Shown one piece after another: positions 54,940 through 63,131 of a stretch of DNA of 64,000 bases. Source of the stretch: Bacillus sp. V59.32b (GTDB lineage Bacteria > Bacillota > Bacilli > Bacillales > DSM-1321); the NCBI RefSeq assembly GCF_003429085.1, contig NZ_QVTC01000042.1:1-64000 (forward strand), written 5' to 3'. The position numbers were made by a program, and so were the translations under genes. The notes below the pieces were generated by a model. That model was not told the origin of the DNA. It saw only the letters and a program-made list of their open reading frames with translations, and made no database searches. The stretch's first letter is position 1; the number at the start of each line of letters is the position of its first letter.

Positions 54940-55080
54940 AAAACGATCATAAAATTTGCTTGAATTCTTTTAAATAAAGATATATCGGGCAAATTTTTTT
55001 ATGTTTCTTAATATATTTAATTTTCTAAAAAATGTTGAAATTGAGAAATTAATCCGTATAATGAGATGTAGAATGATATA

Positions 55081-55116
55081 TGTTATATAACAATAAAGAT
55101 ATTGTTATATAACAAT
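55081..55116. promoter_or_regulatory. paired palindromic operators upstream of the permease
   Basis: TGTTATATAACA (55081-55092) and ATTGTTATATAACAAT (55101-55116) are both perfect palindromes with the same core. Their centres are 22 bp apart, two helical turns, so two dimers would bind one face of the DNA. They lie about 70-100 bases ahead of the permease start. Confidence 0.7.
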
Positions 55117-55183
55117 GTTGCATAATCAGCAACAATTTCATTCAATTGTTTCATAATATAATACAAAAGGGGGAATTTGTCTT

Positions 55184-56977
55184 ATGAGCACTGGGGTATT
55201 AGCGTTATTATCTCTACTACCTATTCTAGCAGTTGGAATTTTTCTTGTGGGTCTTAGATGGCCTGCAAGCAAAGCGATGCCGATTTCTTATTTAATTGCA
55301 ATCGGTCTCGCGCTTTATGTGTGGAAGGTACCAGGCACCACTGTTGCAGCCGCATCAGTCAACGGACTTGTTGTAGCAGGTACACTTCTATACATAATCT
55401 TTGGTGCGATATTACTATTGAATACGCTACAGGAAAGTGGTGGAATTAAAACGATCCGCCAGGGTTTCACGGATATTTCCGAGGATCGCCGTATTCAAGT
55501 TATAATTATCGCCTGGCTTTTTGGTTCATTCATTGAAGGGGCTTCCGGATTCGGGACACCCGCGGCGGTTGCAGTGCCCTTGCTAGTTGGCTTGGGATTC
55601 CCGGCAATGGCGGCGGTTGTTGCGGGAATGGTCATACAGAGTACACCTGTTTCATTTGGAGCCGTAGGGACACCTATGTTGGTTGGGGTTCAAACAGGCT
55701 TATCGGCTGATGGCAGCATTACCAATGACTTTTTGGCCTTAGTAACGGAGATTGCGGGTCAAGTTGCAATCCTGCATATGATTGCTGGGACACTGGTTCC
55801 TCTTTTTGTGGTCGCTCTCATGACCAAGTTTTTTGGTAAAAATAAATCCTTCACCGAAGGAATTAAAGTTTGGAAGTTTGCTTTATTTGCGGCGTTTGCT
55901 ATGACAATCCCATATGTTATTGTTGCCAATGTGCTTGGTCCTGAGTTCCCATCAATGGTCGGCGGCCTAGTTGGTTTGGCAATCGTGGTATATGCGGCGA
56001 AAAAGGGTTTCCTTATGCCGCCAAAAGAGGACATGTGGGATTTTGAGGAGAAGTCAAAATGGGATCCTGAATGGATCGGCAAACTTGAAATTCAGGACAT
56101 TGCCCATAAAAGCGGAAGCATGAGCATGGTCCGTGCATGGACACCTTATGTTTTAGTGGGTGTGTTTTTAGTTATTTCCCGTCTGAAATCGCTTCCAGTT
56201 ATAGAGTGGCTCCAGTCCTGGACGGTTAAGTTTGAAAATATTTTTGGTTCAGAAATAACTGCAAGTTTCCAGCCACTATTTCTGCCGGGCACGATCTTTA
56301 TTCTCGTATCACTCATTACATTTTTTATTCACGGCATGAATGGAAGCGCATACAAGAGTGCCTGGGCACAATCTGGTAAAACAACGCTTGCAGCATCGAC
56401 AGCACTAATATTTACAGTACCTATGGTCCAAGTTTTCACAAATACAGGTGGCGGTGCTGCAGGCTACGAAAATATGCCTATTGAATTAGCAAATGGAGCT
56501 GCTGCATTGGCAGGAGAATTCTGGCCATTCTTCGCTACTTTCATTGGAGGAATAGGAGCATTCATCGCGGGAAGCAATACGGTCAGCAACATGATGTTTG
56601 CGTTATTCCAATACGATGTTGGTTCACAAATTGGCGTAAATCCTACGTGGATCGTTGCTCTTCAAGCAGTAGGGGGAGCAGCTGGAAATATGATTTGTGT
56701 CCATAACGTCGTGGCAGCGTCTGCTGTGGTAGGATTAGTAGGCAAGGAAGGAGCAGTTATTCGTAAAACGTTATTTCCTTTCACTTATTATGCGTTGCTT
56801 GCAGGTTCAGTCGGATATTCGATTGTGTGGTATTCACAAAAGGGAATCTTCAATATCGGTTCATTTGTGGCCGCAGGTATTGCTATAGCTGCAATATACA
56901 TCATCGCAACAAATAAAAAGCGAGCCAATTTACTCTCAGTTCACAATACATCTAGCAATATAAAATCAGCAAAATAA
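55184..56977 (+). CDS. L-lactate/glycolate permease family transporter
   Basis: This 597-residue membrane protein of the LctP/GlcA family has about 12-14 helices. [69 protein letters not shown] and near the end [28 protein letters not shown] are family blocks. The family moves L-lactate, D-lactate and glycolate with protons. Its position at the end of the glycolate cluster suggests glycolate as one substrate. AGGGGGAATT precedes the ATG. A strong terminator follows. Confidence 0.92.
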   Translation: MSTGVLALLSLLPILAVGIFLVGLRWPASKAMPISYLIAIGLALYVWKVPGTTVAAASVNGLVVAGTLLYIIFGAILLLNTLQESGGIKTIRQGFTDISEDRRIQVIIIAWLFGSFIEGASGFGTPAAVAVPLLVGLGFPAMAAVVAGMVIQSTPVSFGAVGTPMLVGVQTGLSADGSITNDFLALVTEIAGQVAILHMIAGTLVPLFVVALMTKFFGKNKSFTEGIKVWKFALFAAFAMTIPYVIVANVLGPEFPSMVGGLVGLAIVVYAAKKGFLMPPKEDMWDFEEKSKWDPEWIGKLEIQDIAHKSGSMSMVRAWTPYVLVGVFLVISRLKSLPVIEWLQSWTVKFENIFGSEITASFQPLFLPGTIFILVSLITFFIHGMNGSAYKSAWAQSGKTTLAASTALIFTVPMVQVFTNTGGGAAGYENMPIELANGAAALAGEFWPFFATFIGGIGAFIAGSNTVSNMMFALFQYDVGSQIGVNPTWIVALQAVGGAAGNMICVHNVVAASAVVGLVGKEGAVIRKTLFPFTYYALLAGSVGYSIVWYSQKGIFNIGSFVAAGIAIAAIYIIATNKKRANLLSVHNTSSNIKSAK

Positions 56978-57021
56978 ATGAAAAATAACTGACTCAATTC
57001 AGTGTGCTCTGTAATAGTTTT

Positions 57022-57060
57022 AAAGAACCCTTAGTCCGGGTGGACTAAGGGTTCTTTAAT
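57022..57060. terminator. strong bidirectional terminator
   Basis: AAAGAACCCTTAGTCC / GGACTAAGGGTTCTTT, 16-bp perfect stem with a 4-base loop, between the permease and the convergent nitroreductase. Confidence 0.9.
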
Positions 57061-57070
57061 AAGCTATTTT

Positions 57071-57640
57071 TTAATCCATCCAGGTCGTCAACTCTTTGAA
57101 ATTAGTTTTTTTCACTTTTGGTGCTTCCATATCAGGATATCCGAGGTAAATGAAAGCTAGGATTTCACCAGCTTCAGATAGACCGAAAAAATCCCTCACT
57201 TTTTCATGATAACAAATTTCACCCGTGCGCCAGATCGCTCCTAACCCAAGCGAATGGGCAGTTAACAGCATATTCTGTACCGCGCTGTGCACAGCCGCAT
57301 ATTCCTCATTTTTTATGACATTCTTTTTTTCAGTCGGTTCTACGCCAACGGCAATAATAACCGGTGCTCTGAGAGGATTTTTCTTCGATTTTTCTACTTT
57401 TTTTAAATCTTCCTCTGAGAGGGGATCGGGGCATTTTGCCGTGGTGATCTTTTCGAAAACATCCCCGAGCCGATTTCTGCCTTCACCCGTGATGACAAAA
57501 AATCTCCACGGTTCGGTCCGAAAATGATTGGGAGCATAGGTTCCGGCCTCTAAAATTTGTTCAATTAATTCTTGGGGCACCGGATCCGGTTTCATCAGCC
57601 CAATGCTTCTTCTTGTCTTGATTGCTTCAATTATATCCAT
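57071..57640 (-). CDS. nitroreductase-family FMN protein (YdjA-like)
   Basis: This 189-residue flavoprotein begins DIIEAIKTRRSIGLMKPDPVP, followed by EAGTYAPNHFRTEPWRFFVI, AVHSAVQNMLLTAHSLGLGAIWRTGE and FIYLGYPD. These are the FMN-binding blocks of the compact YdjA-type nitroreductases. They reduce nitro or quinone compounds with NAD(P)H; the natural substrate is unknown. The ATG at 57640 follows AAGGGGG. It is 45 bases behind the aldo/keto reductase, on the same strand, so the two likely form an operon. Confidence 0.85.
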   Translation of the reverse strand: MDIIEAIKTRRSIGLMKPDPVPQELIEQILEAGTYAPNHFRTEPWRFFVITGEGRNRLGDVFEKITTAKCPDPLSEEDLKKVEKSKKNPLRAPVIIAVGVEPTEKKNVIKNEEYAAVHSAVQNMLLTAHSLGLGAIWRTGEICYHEKVRDFFGLSEAGEILAFIYLGYPDMEAPKVKKTNFKELTTWMD

Positions 57641-57684
57641 CGTATCCCCCTTGTTCATATTATCGTTAGGAACGTTATCACGTT

Positions 57685-58515
57685 TCACTTATCAAAACTA
57701 TCCGGGTTTGTGCCGACACGGAGATTTTCATTTAATGCATCGATTTTATTCATTTCTTCATGGGAGAGGGCAAAATCAAAAATAGCTCCGTTTTCAACTA
57801 TGCGCTGTTCGTTAATGGATTTAGGGATTGTCACTACTTCGTTCTGTAAATCCCAGCGTAAAATCACCTGGGGGACGGATTTGCCATGTTTTTGGCCAAT
57901 TTCCTTCAGAACCGGGTTTTCCAATAACTGTCCTCTCATAAGAGGTGACCAGGCTTCAAGCTGAATCTGTTTCTTCCTACAATATTCATAAAGCTCAATT
58001 TGTGTTAAACGAGGGTGATATTCCACTTGATTGACCATTGGCTTAATTTTACAATCGGCGAGCAAATCTTCCAAGTGATGAATATGGAAATTACTGACGC
58101 CGATGGCACGAACACGGCCATTCCGATATAGTTTCTCCAGGGCTTTCCAGGTTTCTTTGTATTTATCCTTTACAGGCCAATGGATTAAATATAAATCTAA
58201 ATATTCGATCTCCAGCTTTTCCAGGCTTTTTTCAAAGGAATCTAAAGTTGTTTCATATCCTTGTTCGGTATTCCATACTTTCGTAGTGATAAACAGTTCT
58301 TCACGGGAAATGCCGGATTCCTTGATTGCACGGCCGACCCCTTCTTCGTTTTGATAAAAAGCCGCGGTGTCAATGCTGCGATACCCGTGTCTAATCGCTG
58401 TTTTTACAGAATTAACTACTTCTTGCCCTTCTTCGACTTTATAAACGCCCAAACCAAACCACGGCATTTTGACGCCATTGTGCAAGGTCGTGCAATCCTG
58501 AAGAGTTTTTGCCAT
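57685..58515 (-). CDS. yvgN: aldo/keto reductase, YvgN-type glyoxal/methylglyoxal reductase
   Basis: This 276-residue NADPH-dependent reductase is the same length as B. subtilis YvgN and very similar across its length (HNGVKMPWFGLGVYKVEEG, LIHWPVKDKYKETW, GVSNFHIHHLEDLL, MVNQVEYHPRLTQ, SPLMRGQLL, VTIPKSINEQRI). The tetrad D (IDTAAFY), Y, K (ITTKVW) and H (LIHWP) is complete. It detoxifies glyoxal and methylglyoxal in the cytoplasm. GGGAGG precedes the ATG by 7 bases. Glyoxal products feed towards glycolate, a loose link to the cluster next door. Confidence 0.9.
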   Translation of the reverse strand: MAKTLQDCTTLHNGVKMPWFGLGVYKVEEGQEVVNSVKTAIRHGYRSIDTAAFYQNEEGVGRAIKESGISREELFITTKVWNTEQGYETTLDSFEKSLEKLEIEYLDLYLIHWPVKDKYKETWKALEKLYRNGRVRAIGVSNFHIHHLEDLLADCKIKPMVNQVEYHPRLTQIELYEYCRKKQIQLEAWSPLMRGQLLENPVLKEIGQKHGKSVPQVILRWDLQNEVVTIPKSINEQRIVENGAIFDFALSHEEMNKIDALNENLRVGTNPDSFDK

Positions 58516-58675
58516 ATCGTAACCTCCCTAACATCTGTATTTTCTCACAGTTGATTTTGAAAAGTAAATAATTAGCATTTGCTCGAAACATAATACTTTC
58601 ATCATACCGACGAATCATGTTATTAATACATACAACAGGGAAAAGATAGTAAATAATGAACAGGGAGGAGAAAAG

Positions 58676-60061
58676 ATGAAATATCGGGTGGAGAAAGATA
58701 CGATGGGTGAAGTGCAGGTACCTTATGATAAATATTGGGGTGCACAGACAGAGAGAAGCAGGGTGAATTTTAAGATTGGGAATGAAAAAATGCCGGTTGA
58801 GCTCATTCAGGCATTCGCACAGGTAAAACAGGCGGCCGCAAGAGTTAACAACGACTTGGGTAGTCTCACGGAAATGAAACGGAAAGCGATTGAAAAAGTA
58901 TGTGGAGAAATTTTGGAAGGCGAGCTTGATGATCATTTTCCGCTTGTCGTCTGGCAGACTGGCAGTGGCACACAAAGCAATATGAATGTGAATGAAGTGA
59001 TTGCGAATAAAGGGAATGAATGGTTAGAGGAACAGGGAAGCGACGAAAAGCTTCATCCAAACGATGACGTGAACAAAGCGCAAAGCTCCAATGATTCATT
59101 TCCGACGGCGATGCATATAGCTGCCTATATTTCTGTCGTGAAAACCTTACTGCCGGCAATAAAAGAGCTGCGTGATACATTTGCCGGGAAAGAAAAACAG
59201 TTCGAGAACCTAGTGAAAATAGGCCGTACCCATCTCCAGGATGCCACACCGCTAACGCTCGGGCAGGAAATCAGCGGCTGGAAGGCGATGCTGGATAAAA
59301 GCATGAAGATGATTGAAGAGAGCAGCCAGCATTTATTAAACCTTGCCATCGGTGGAACCGCTGTGGGAACAGGGATAAACGCCCACCAGGAGTTCGGTGA
59401 AAGAGCGGCCAAACAAATCAGCCATGCGACCGGTTATGAGTTTGTGGCTTCTGATAATACATTTCATGCGCTGACAAGCCATGATGAAATCGTTTATGTC
59501 CATGGCGCGTTGAAGGCACTTGCGGCGGACTTGATGAAAATAGCTAATGATGTCAGATGGTTGGCAAGCGGGCCCAGGAGCGGAATTGGAGAGATATCGA
59601 TACCGGCGAACGAACCGGGAAGCAGTATCATGCCTGGAAAAGTTAACCCTACTCAGAGTGAAGCTTTGACGATGATTGCCGCCCAGGTTTTTGGGAATGA
59701 TGCCACCATCGGTTTTGCAGCAAGCCAGGGGAATTTTGAACTGAATGTATTTAAGCCTGTGATTATCTACAACTTCCTGCAATCTGTGAAGCTTCTCAGT
59801 GAAGGGATGCAGTCATTCAACGAAAATTGCGCCAAAGGCATCGAGGCAAATGAAGAGAAAATAAACGAGAATGTTCAGCGCTCATTGATGCTGGTAACGG
59901 CACTGAATCCTCATATCGGCTACGAAAAGGCTGCAGAAATTGCCAAGCTTGCCTTTAAAGAAAACGCTACATTGAAGGAAACGGCTTTGAAATTGGGATA
60001 TTTGACTGAAAAACAGTTTGATGAATGGGTAAATCCGCAAAATATGGTTAATAAGCGCTGA
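58676..60061 (+). CDS. fumC: fumarate hydratase class II
   Basis: This 461-residue homotetrameric, iron-free fumarase interconverts fumarate and malate in the TCA cycle. It has [73 protein letters not shown], the fumarate-lyase signature [16 protein letters not shown] and [14 protein letters not shown]. Length matches B. subtilis CitG/FumC. AGGGAGGAGAAAAG precedes the ATG. Confidence 0.96.
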   Translation: MKYRVEKDTMGEVQVPYDKYWGAQTERSRVNFKIGNEKMPVELIQAFAQVKQAAARVNNDLGSLTEMKRKAIEKVCGEILEGELDDHFPLVVWQTGSGTQSNMNVNEVIANKGNEWLEEQGSDEKLHPNDDVNKAQSSNDSFPTAMHIAAYISVVKTLLPAIKELRDTFAGKEKQFENLVKIGRTHLQDATPLTLGQEISGWKAMLDKSMKMIEESSQHLLNLAIGGTAVGTGINAHQEFGERAAKQISHATGYEFVASDNTFHALTSHDEIVYVHGALKALAADLMKIANDVRWLASGPRSGIGEISIPANEPGSSIMPGKVNPTQSEALTMIAAQVFGNDATIGFAASQGNFELNVFKPVIIYNFLQSVKLLSEGMQSFNENCAKGIEANEEKINENVQRSLMLVTALNPHIGYEKAAEIAKLAFKENATLKETALKLGYLTEKQFDEWVNPQNMVNKR

Positions 60062-60138
60062 TTGGTTTTCCTCTGATTATGATGGGAGAGTACATGATGA
60101 TTAATTTCCTCCTGTATAGGGAGGGTACATATGGAAGG

Positions 60139-60390
60139 ATGGATGCTATGGCTTTATGTCCGCTTTGCAACGGGCTGCGCAAGATTCATGCAGCCTGCCC
60201 GAATTGTGATACAGAAATGAAAGATACCGGAAAAGTAATGGATTACTACGATGAGTATAGTGCGTACGAAGACATCAATACGTTAAAGAAAGTGGATGGA
60301 TTTCCGGATTCTTTGAAAAACGGAGATTGTCCACATTTACTGAGCTGTCCATCGTGCGGTCACGATGAAGTGGTACTTATAAAGGAATGA
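60139..60390 (+). CDS. small zinc-ribbon protein
   Basis: This is a protein of ~83 residues with two Cys-pair knuckles at the N terminus (CPLCNGL, CPNCDTEM) and a third near the end (CPSCGHDEVVL). Between them lies the conserved pattern KDTGKVMDYYDEYSAYEDI, known from small Bacillus zinc-ribbon proteins of unknown function. Several ATGs are possible (60139, 60148, or further upstream at 60079); none has an ideal ribosome site, and the cysteine motif begins directly after 60148. A terminator follows. Confidence 0.7.
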   Translation: MDAMALCPLCNGLRKIHAACPNCDTEMKDTGKVMDYYDEYSAYEDINTLKKVDGFPDSLKNGDCPHLLSCPSCGHDEVVLIKE

Positions 60391-60397
60391 TTGGCTG

Positions 60398-60424
60398 AGC
60401 AATCCGTTTTGGATTGCTTTTTTG
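60398..60424 (+). terminator. intrinsic terminator
   Basis: AGCAATCC / GGATTGCT with a short loop and six T, after the zinc-ribbon gene. Confidence 0.85.
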
Positions 60425-60507
60425 ATTTTAAGGTGGGGAAGCCGGATTGGATTTTTGAAGTGGTTTAAAGTAAACTCTTCCTTTATTGGTTCCTTTAAAA
60501 GGAAGGT

Positions 60508-61416
60508 TCATGGAGTGGAGGAGGCGTGTGCAGTTTGCCGGGAAGAAATCTTCAGGAAGTTACAGAACTCTTTATTGGAGATGGAAGGTTTTATTAGAAG
60601 AAAGTAATCCATCAATGCTTGAACATGGCTTTTCTTGGATGAACCGGTACATTTGGGACAATTCCAGCACCCGTGGTTACGTCCGAGCGGTAGGTGTTTG
60701 CATATGGGGCATTGAACTCCAGTTAGCACTTCATTTTTGGATATATTATAAACATTAAGAATATCGACATCATGGGGTGAATGGTTGTTTAACAAACTCT
60801 GACTTAGTTTTATAATATCCTTTGATAGCAGTTTTTCTTTTTTATATTGGTATTCATAAGCTTTTGTTCTATCTGTCAAATCTGATGAGTGGCATATTCT
60901 TTGGCTTAAAGCGGATTTTTTTGGCCCGGTCTTAACGATGGTAGCAGAATTACTGATTACAACTAGATATTCTATTGGAAACGAAATGATATTTAGGTTG
61001 CTCATATATATCTGCAACTGTTGCTGATGTCTTTTAGCTTGAGAAATTGGATTAGGAAAACCATCTTCTTTATTTTGTATGGTACGGATTAATTGATTGA
61101 AAGTTTGATCAAACAGTAATGTTCCGGAAATATTTTTCACTTCAACGATTAATGCATATGAGGAAGTAAGAAGTAGCGTATCGATTTGAAAGTATTGGTC
61201 ATCATTGTGGAGGCGTAAATCGTGGAAAATGTGGTATTTGTCATTTGGAAGGTAACGAAGATGGTAGTCGAGTGATTCCTCGCCGTTGTATCCAGCATTT
61301 CTTCGCGCTAAATCCTTTTCAATATCAGGACGTTTTGGATGATATGAAGGTAGTCTTCTTAATAGTGCCTTTAATTTAAGAATTCTTAGTGGAATCTGGC
61401 GTTCTTTTATTATCAA
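60508..61416 (-). CDS. NERD-domain (nuclease-related) protein
   Basis: This 302-residue protein has a NERD domain at ~40-150 (NAGYNGEESLDYHLRYLP, DDQYFQIDTLLLTSSYALIVEVKNISGTL), which keeps the E, D and E-x-K residues of the PD-(D/E)xK-like nuclease fold. Residues ~230-260 form a zinc ribbon (CPICKHLPLG, CWNCPKCTG). Family members are suspected of DNA processing. Its promoter region holds the 61.5-kb repeat array. The start has TAGGAGTGATAA upstream. Confidence 0.82.
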   Translation of the reverse strand: MIIKERQIPLRILKLKALLRRLPSYHPKRPDIEKDLARRNAGYNGEESLDYHLRYLPNDKYHIFHDLRLHNDDQYFQIDTLLLTSSYALIVEVKNISGTLLFDQTFNQLIRTIQNKEDGFPNPISQAKRHQQQLQIYMSNLNIISFPIEYLVVISNSATIVKTGPKKSALSQRICHSSDLTDRTKAYEYQYKKEKLLSKDIIKLSQSLLNNHSPHDVDILNVYNISKNEVLTGVQCPICKHLPLGRNHGCWNCPKCTGSSKKSHVQALMDYFLLIKPSISNKEFCNFLKISSRQTAHASSTP

Positions 61417-61514
61417 ATTATCACTCCTAACAGTTTTTTTATAAATTTCTATATATTTAGGCTGTGTTCCTGCAAAATGAGAAAAAAATCTGATGTAAAA
61501 ACAGCTAACTTAAA

Positions 61515-61803
61515 CTTATGCTCGAAATCTAAGATATATGCCCGAAGTATGAGATATATGCCCGATATTTGAGATATATGCTCGATATTCGAAATATATG
61601 CTCGAAACAGAAAATATGCTCGAAATCTAAGATATATGCCCGAAGTATGAGATATATATGCCCGATATTTGAGATATATGCTCGATATTCGAAATATATG
61701 CCCGAAACAGTAAATATGCTCGAAATCTAAGATATATGCCCGAAGTATGAGATATATGTCCGATATTTGAGATATATGCTCGATATCAAAAATATATGCC
61801 CGA
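61515..61803. repeat. array of ~20-bp units with the word ATATGCTCGA/ATATGCCCGA
   Basis: The word atatgcYcga recurs about 15 times, mostly every 20 bp (61518, 61538, 61558, 61578 ...), some units 18 or 22 bp. A higher-order period of about 100 bp is visible: the order of unit variants (aaatcta, agtatga, tatttga, tattcga, aacag) repeats about three times. It lies between the msmX terminator and the NERD gene promoter. Reading frames through it are an artefact of the repeat. Confidence 0.92.
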
Positions 61804-61828
61804 AACTGATTTCGCAACCAAATTTCAT

Positions 61829-61860
61829 CAAAAAAGGCAACAGTCCACGACTGTTGCCTT
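61829..61860 (-). terminator. terminator of msmX
   Basis: On the minus strand AAGGCAACAGTC / GACTGTTGCCTT with a 3-base loop and six T. Confidence 0.9.
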
Positions 61861-61867
61861 CCCCAAA

Positions 61868-62971
61868 TTATACCGGTCGGATTCTGAATTCTGTCTCTTT
61901 GTCAAAGAAGTGAGCTTTATTCATATCAATGGCGAGTTGAAGTGTTTCGCCTGGTTTTACGGATCCGCGTGCGTCAACGCGGGCGATGAATTCTTGTCCG
62001 CCTATGGAAGAGTAGAGCATGAATTCGGCGCCCATCAGCTCAGCTACTTCGATATGGGCATTAATCAGGGTATTGGAAGAAGATTCAAGGAATACCGGTT
62101 CATCATGAAAATCTTCCGGACGGATTCCAAGAATCACTTCTTTTTCTACATATCCCTGATCACGAAGTACTTTCATTTTTCCTTCGGGAACGGCAATGGA
62201 TTGTTCGCCAATTTTAACTGTGCCATTCTCGAGTGTACCATTTAGGAAATTCATCGCAGGCGAACCGATAAAGCCGCCGACGAAAACATTTTCAGGCTTT
62301 TCATATACATCCTTAGGCGCACCGACTTGCTGAATGATGCCGTCCTTCATGACAACTAGACGGGTAGCCATTGTCATTGCTTCAGTCTGGTCATGTGTAA
62401 CATAGACGGTTGTTGTGTCTAGACGCTTATGGAGCTTGGCGATTTCAGCACGCATTTGCACACGCAGTTTAGCATCAAGGTTTGATAAAGGCTCATCCAT
62501 TAAGAATACTTTTGCGTCACGGACGATTGCGCGGCCTAATGCGACACGCTGGCGCTGACCGCCGGAAAGAGCCTTTGGCTTACGGTCAAGATATGTTTCA
62601 AGGCCAAGGATTTTAGCTGCGTCGTGGACACGGCGTTTGATTTCGTCTTTCGGCATTTTTCTAAGCTTCAATCCAAATGCCATGTTGTCATAAACCGACA
62701 TATGCGGATAAAGGGCATAGTTTTGGAATACCATCGCGATGTCGCGATCTTTCGGTGGGACATCATTCACACGCTTGCCATCAATGTAGAAATCTCCCTG
62801 AGAAATCTCTTCAAGTCCAGCAATCATCCGCAAAGTAGTCGATTTTCCGCAACCGGAAGGACCTACGAAAACGATAAACTCTTTATCTTCAATTTTAAGA
62901 TTAAAATCTTCAACTGCGGTTACTTTGTTATCGTATGTTTTATAGATATGGTCTAATACTAGTTCTGCCAT
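61868..62971 (-). CDS. msmX: ABC transporter ATPase MsmX (sugar importers)
   Basis: This 367-residue ATPase of the MsmX/MalK/UgpC group energises several carbohydrate ABC importers. Walker A GPSGCGKST, Q-loop MVFQNYALYPHM, signature LSGGQRQR, Walker B VFLMDEPLSNLD and the TOBE region (GIRPEDFHDEP) are all present. In B. subtilis MsmX is a shared ATPase without its own permease genes, and it lies beside yxkF, as here. AGGGTTCATAA is upstream of the ATG, with GGAGGG 7 bases away. Confidence 0.9.
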   Translation of the reverse strand: MAELVLDHIYKTYDNKVTAVEDFNLKIEDKEFIVFVGPSGCGKSTTLRMIAGLEEISQGDFYIDGKRVNDVPPKDRDIAMVFQNYALYPHMSVYDNMAFGLKLRKMPKDEIKRRVHDAAKILGLETYLDRKPKALSGGQRQRVALGRAIVRDAKVFLMDEPLSNLDAKLRVQMRAEIAKLHKRLDTTTVYVTHDQTEAMTMATRLVVMKDGIIQQVGAPKDVYEKPENVFVGGFIGSPAMNFLNGTLENGTVKIGEQSIAVPEGKMKVLRDQGYVEKEVILGIRPEDFHDEPVFLESSSNTLINAHIEVAELMGAEFMLYSSIGGQEFIARVDARGSVKPGETLQLAIDMNKAHFFDKETEFRIRPV

Positions 62972-63038
62972 TTATGAACCCTCCATCCATTATCCTTATG
63001 AAAATAGTGTATAGGATGAGTCCAATGAAAGGTATGTA

Positions 63039-63084
63039 CACGCTGCACAAAAATGAAAGAGCTTTATTGTGCAGCGTGCTGCAC
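63039..63084. promoter_or_regulatory. overlapping inverted repeats upstream of msmX
   Basis: CACGCTGCACAA (63039-63050) is complementary to TTGTGCAGCGTG (63067-63078). The latter also forms an alternative palindrome, GTGCAGC-GT-GCTGCAC (63069-63084). The two pairings exclude each other. The region lies between the PucR-type gene and msmX. Confidence 0.6.
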
Positions 63085-63131
63085 GTTACTTGGCAGATAG
63101 ACTTTTCTAGCCGCATAAGGGAGAAAAACGC

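Noticed and set aside
60422-60758. Two rightward open frames
   Set aside because: They are antisense to the C-terminal part of the NERD protein and have no start signal.
61449-61817. 122-residue leftward open frame
   Set aside because: It is a translation of the 20-bp repeat array; the periodic residues only reflect the DNA period.
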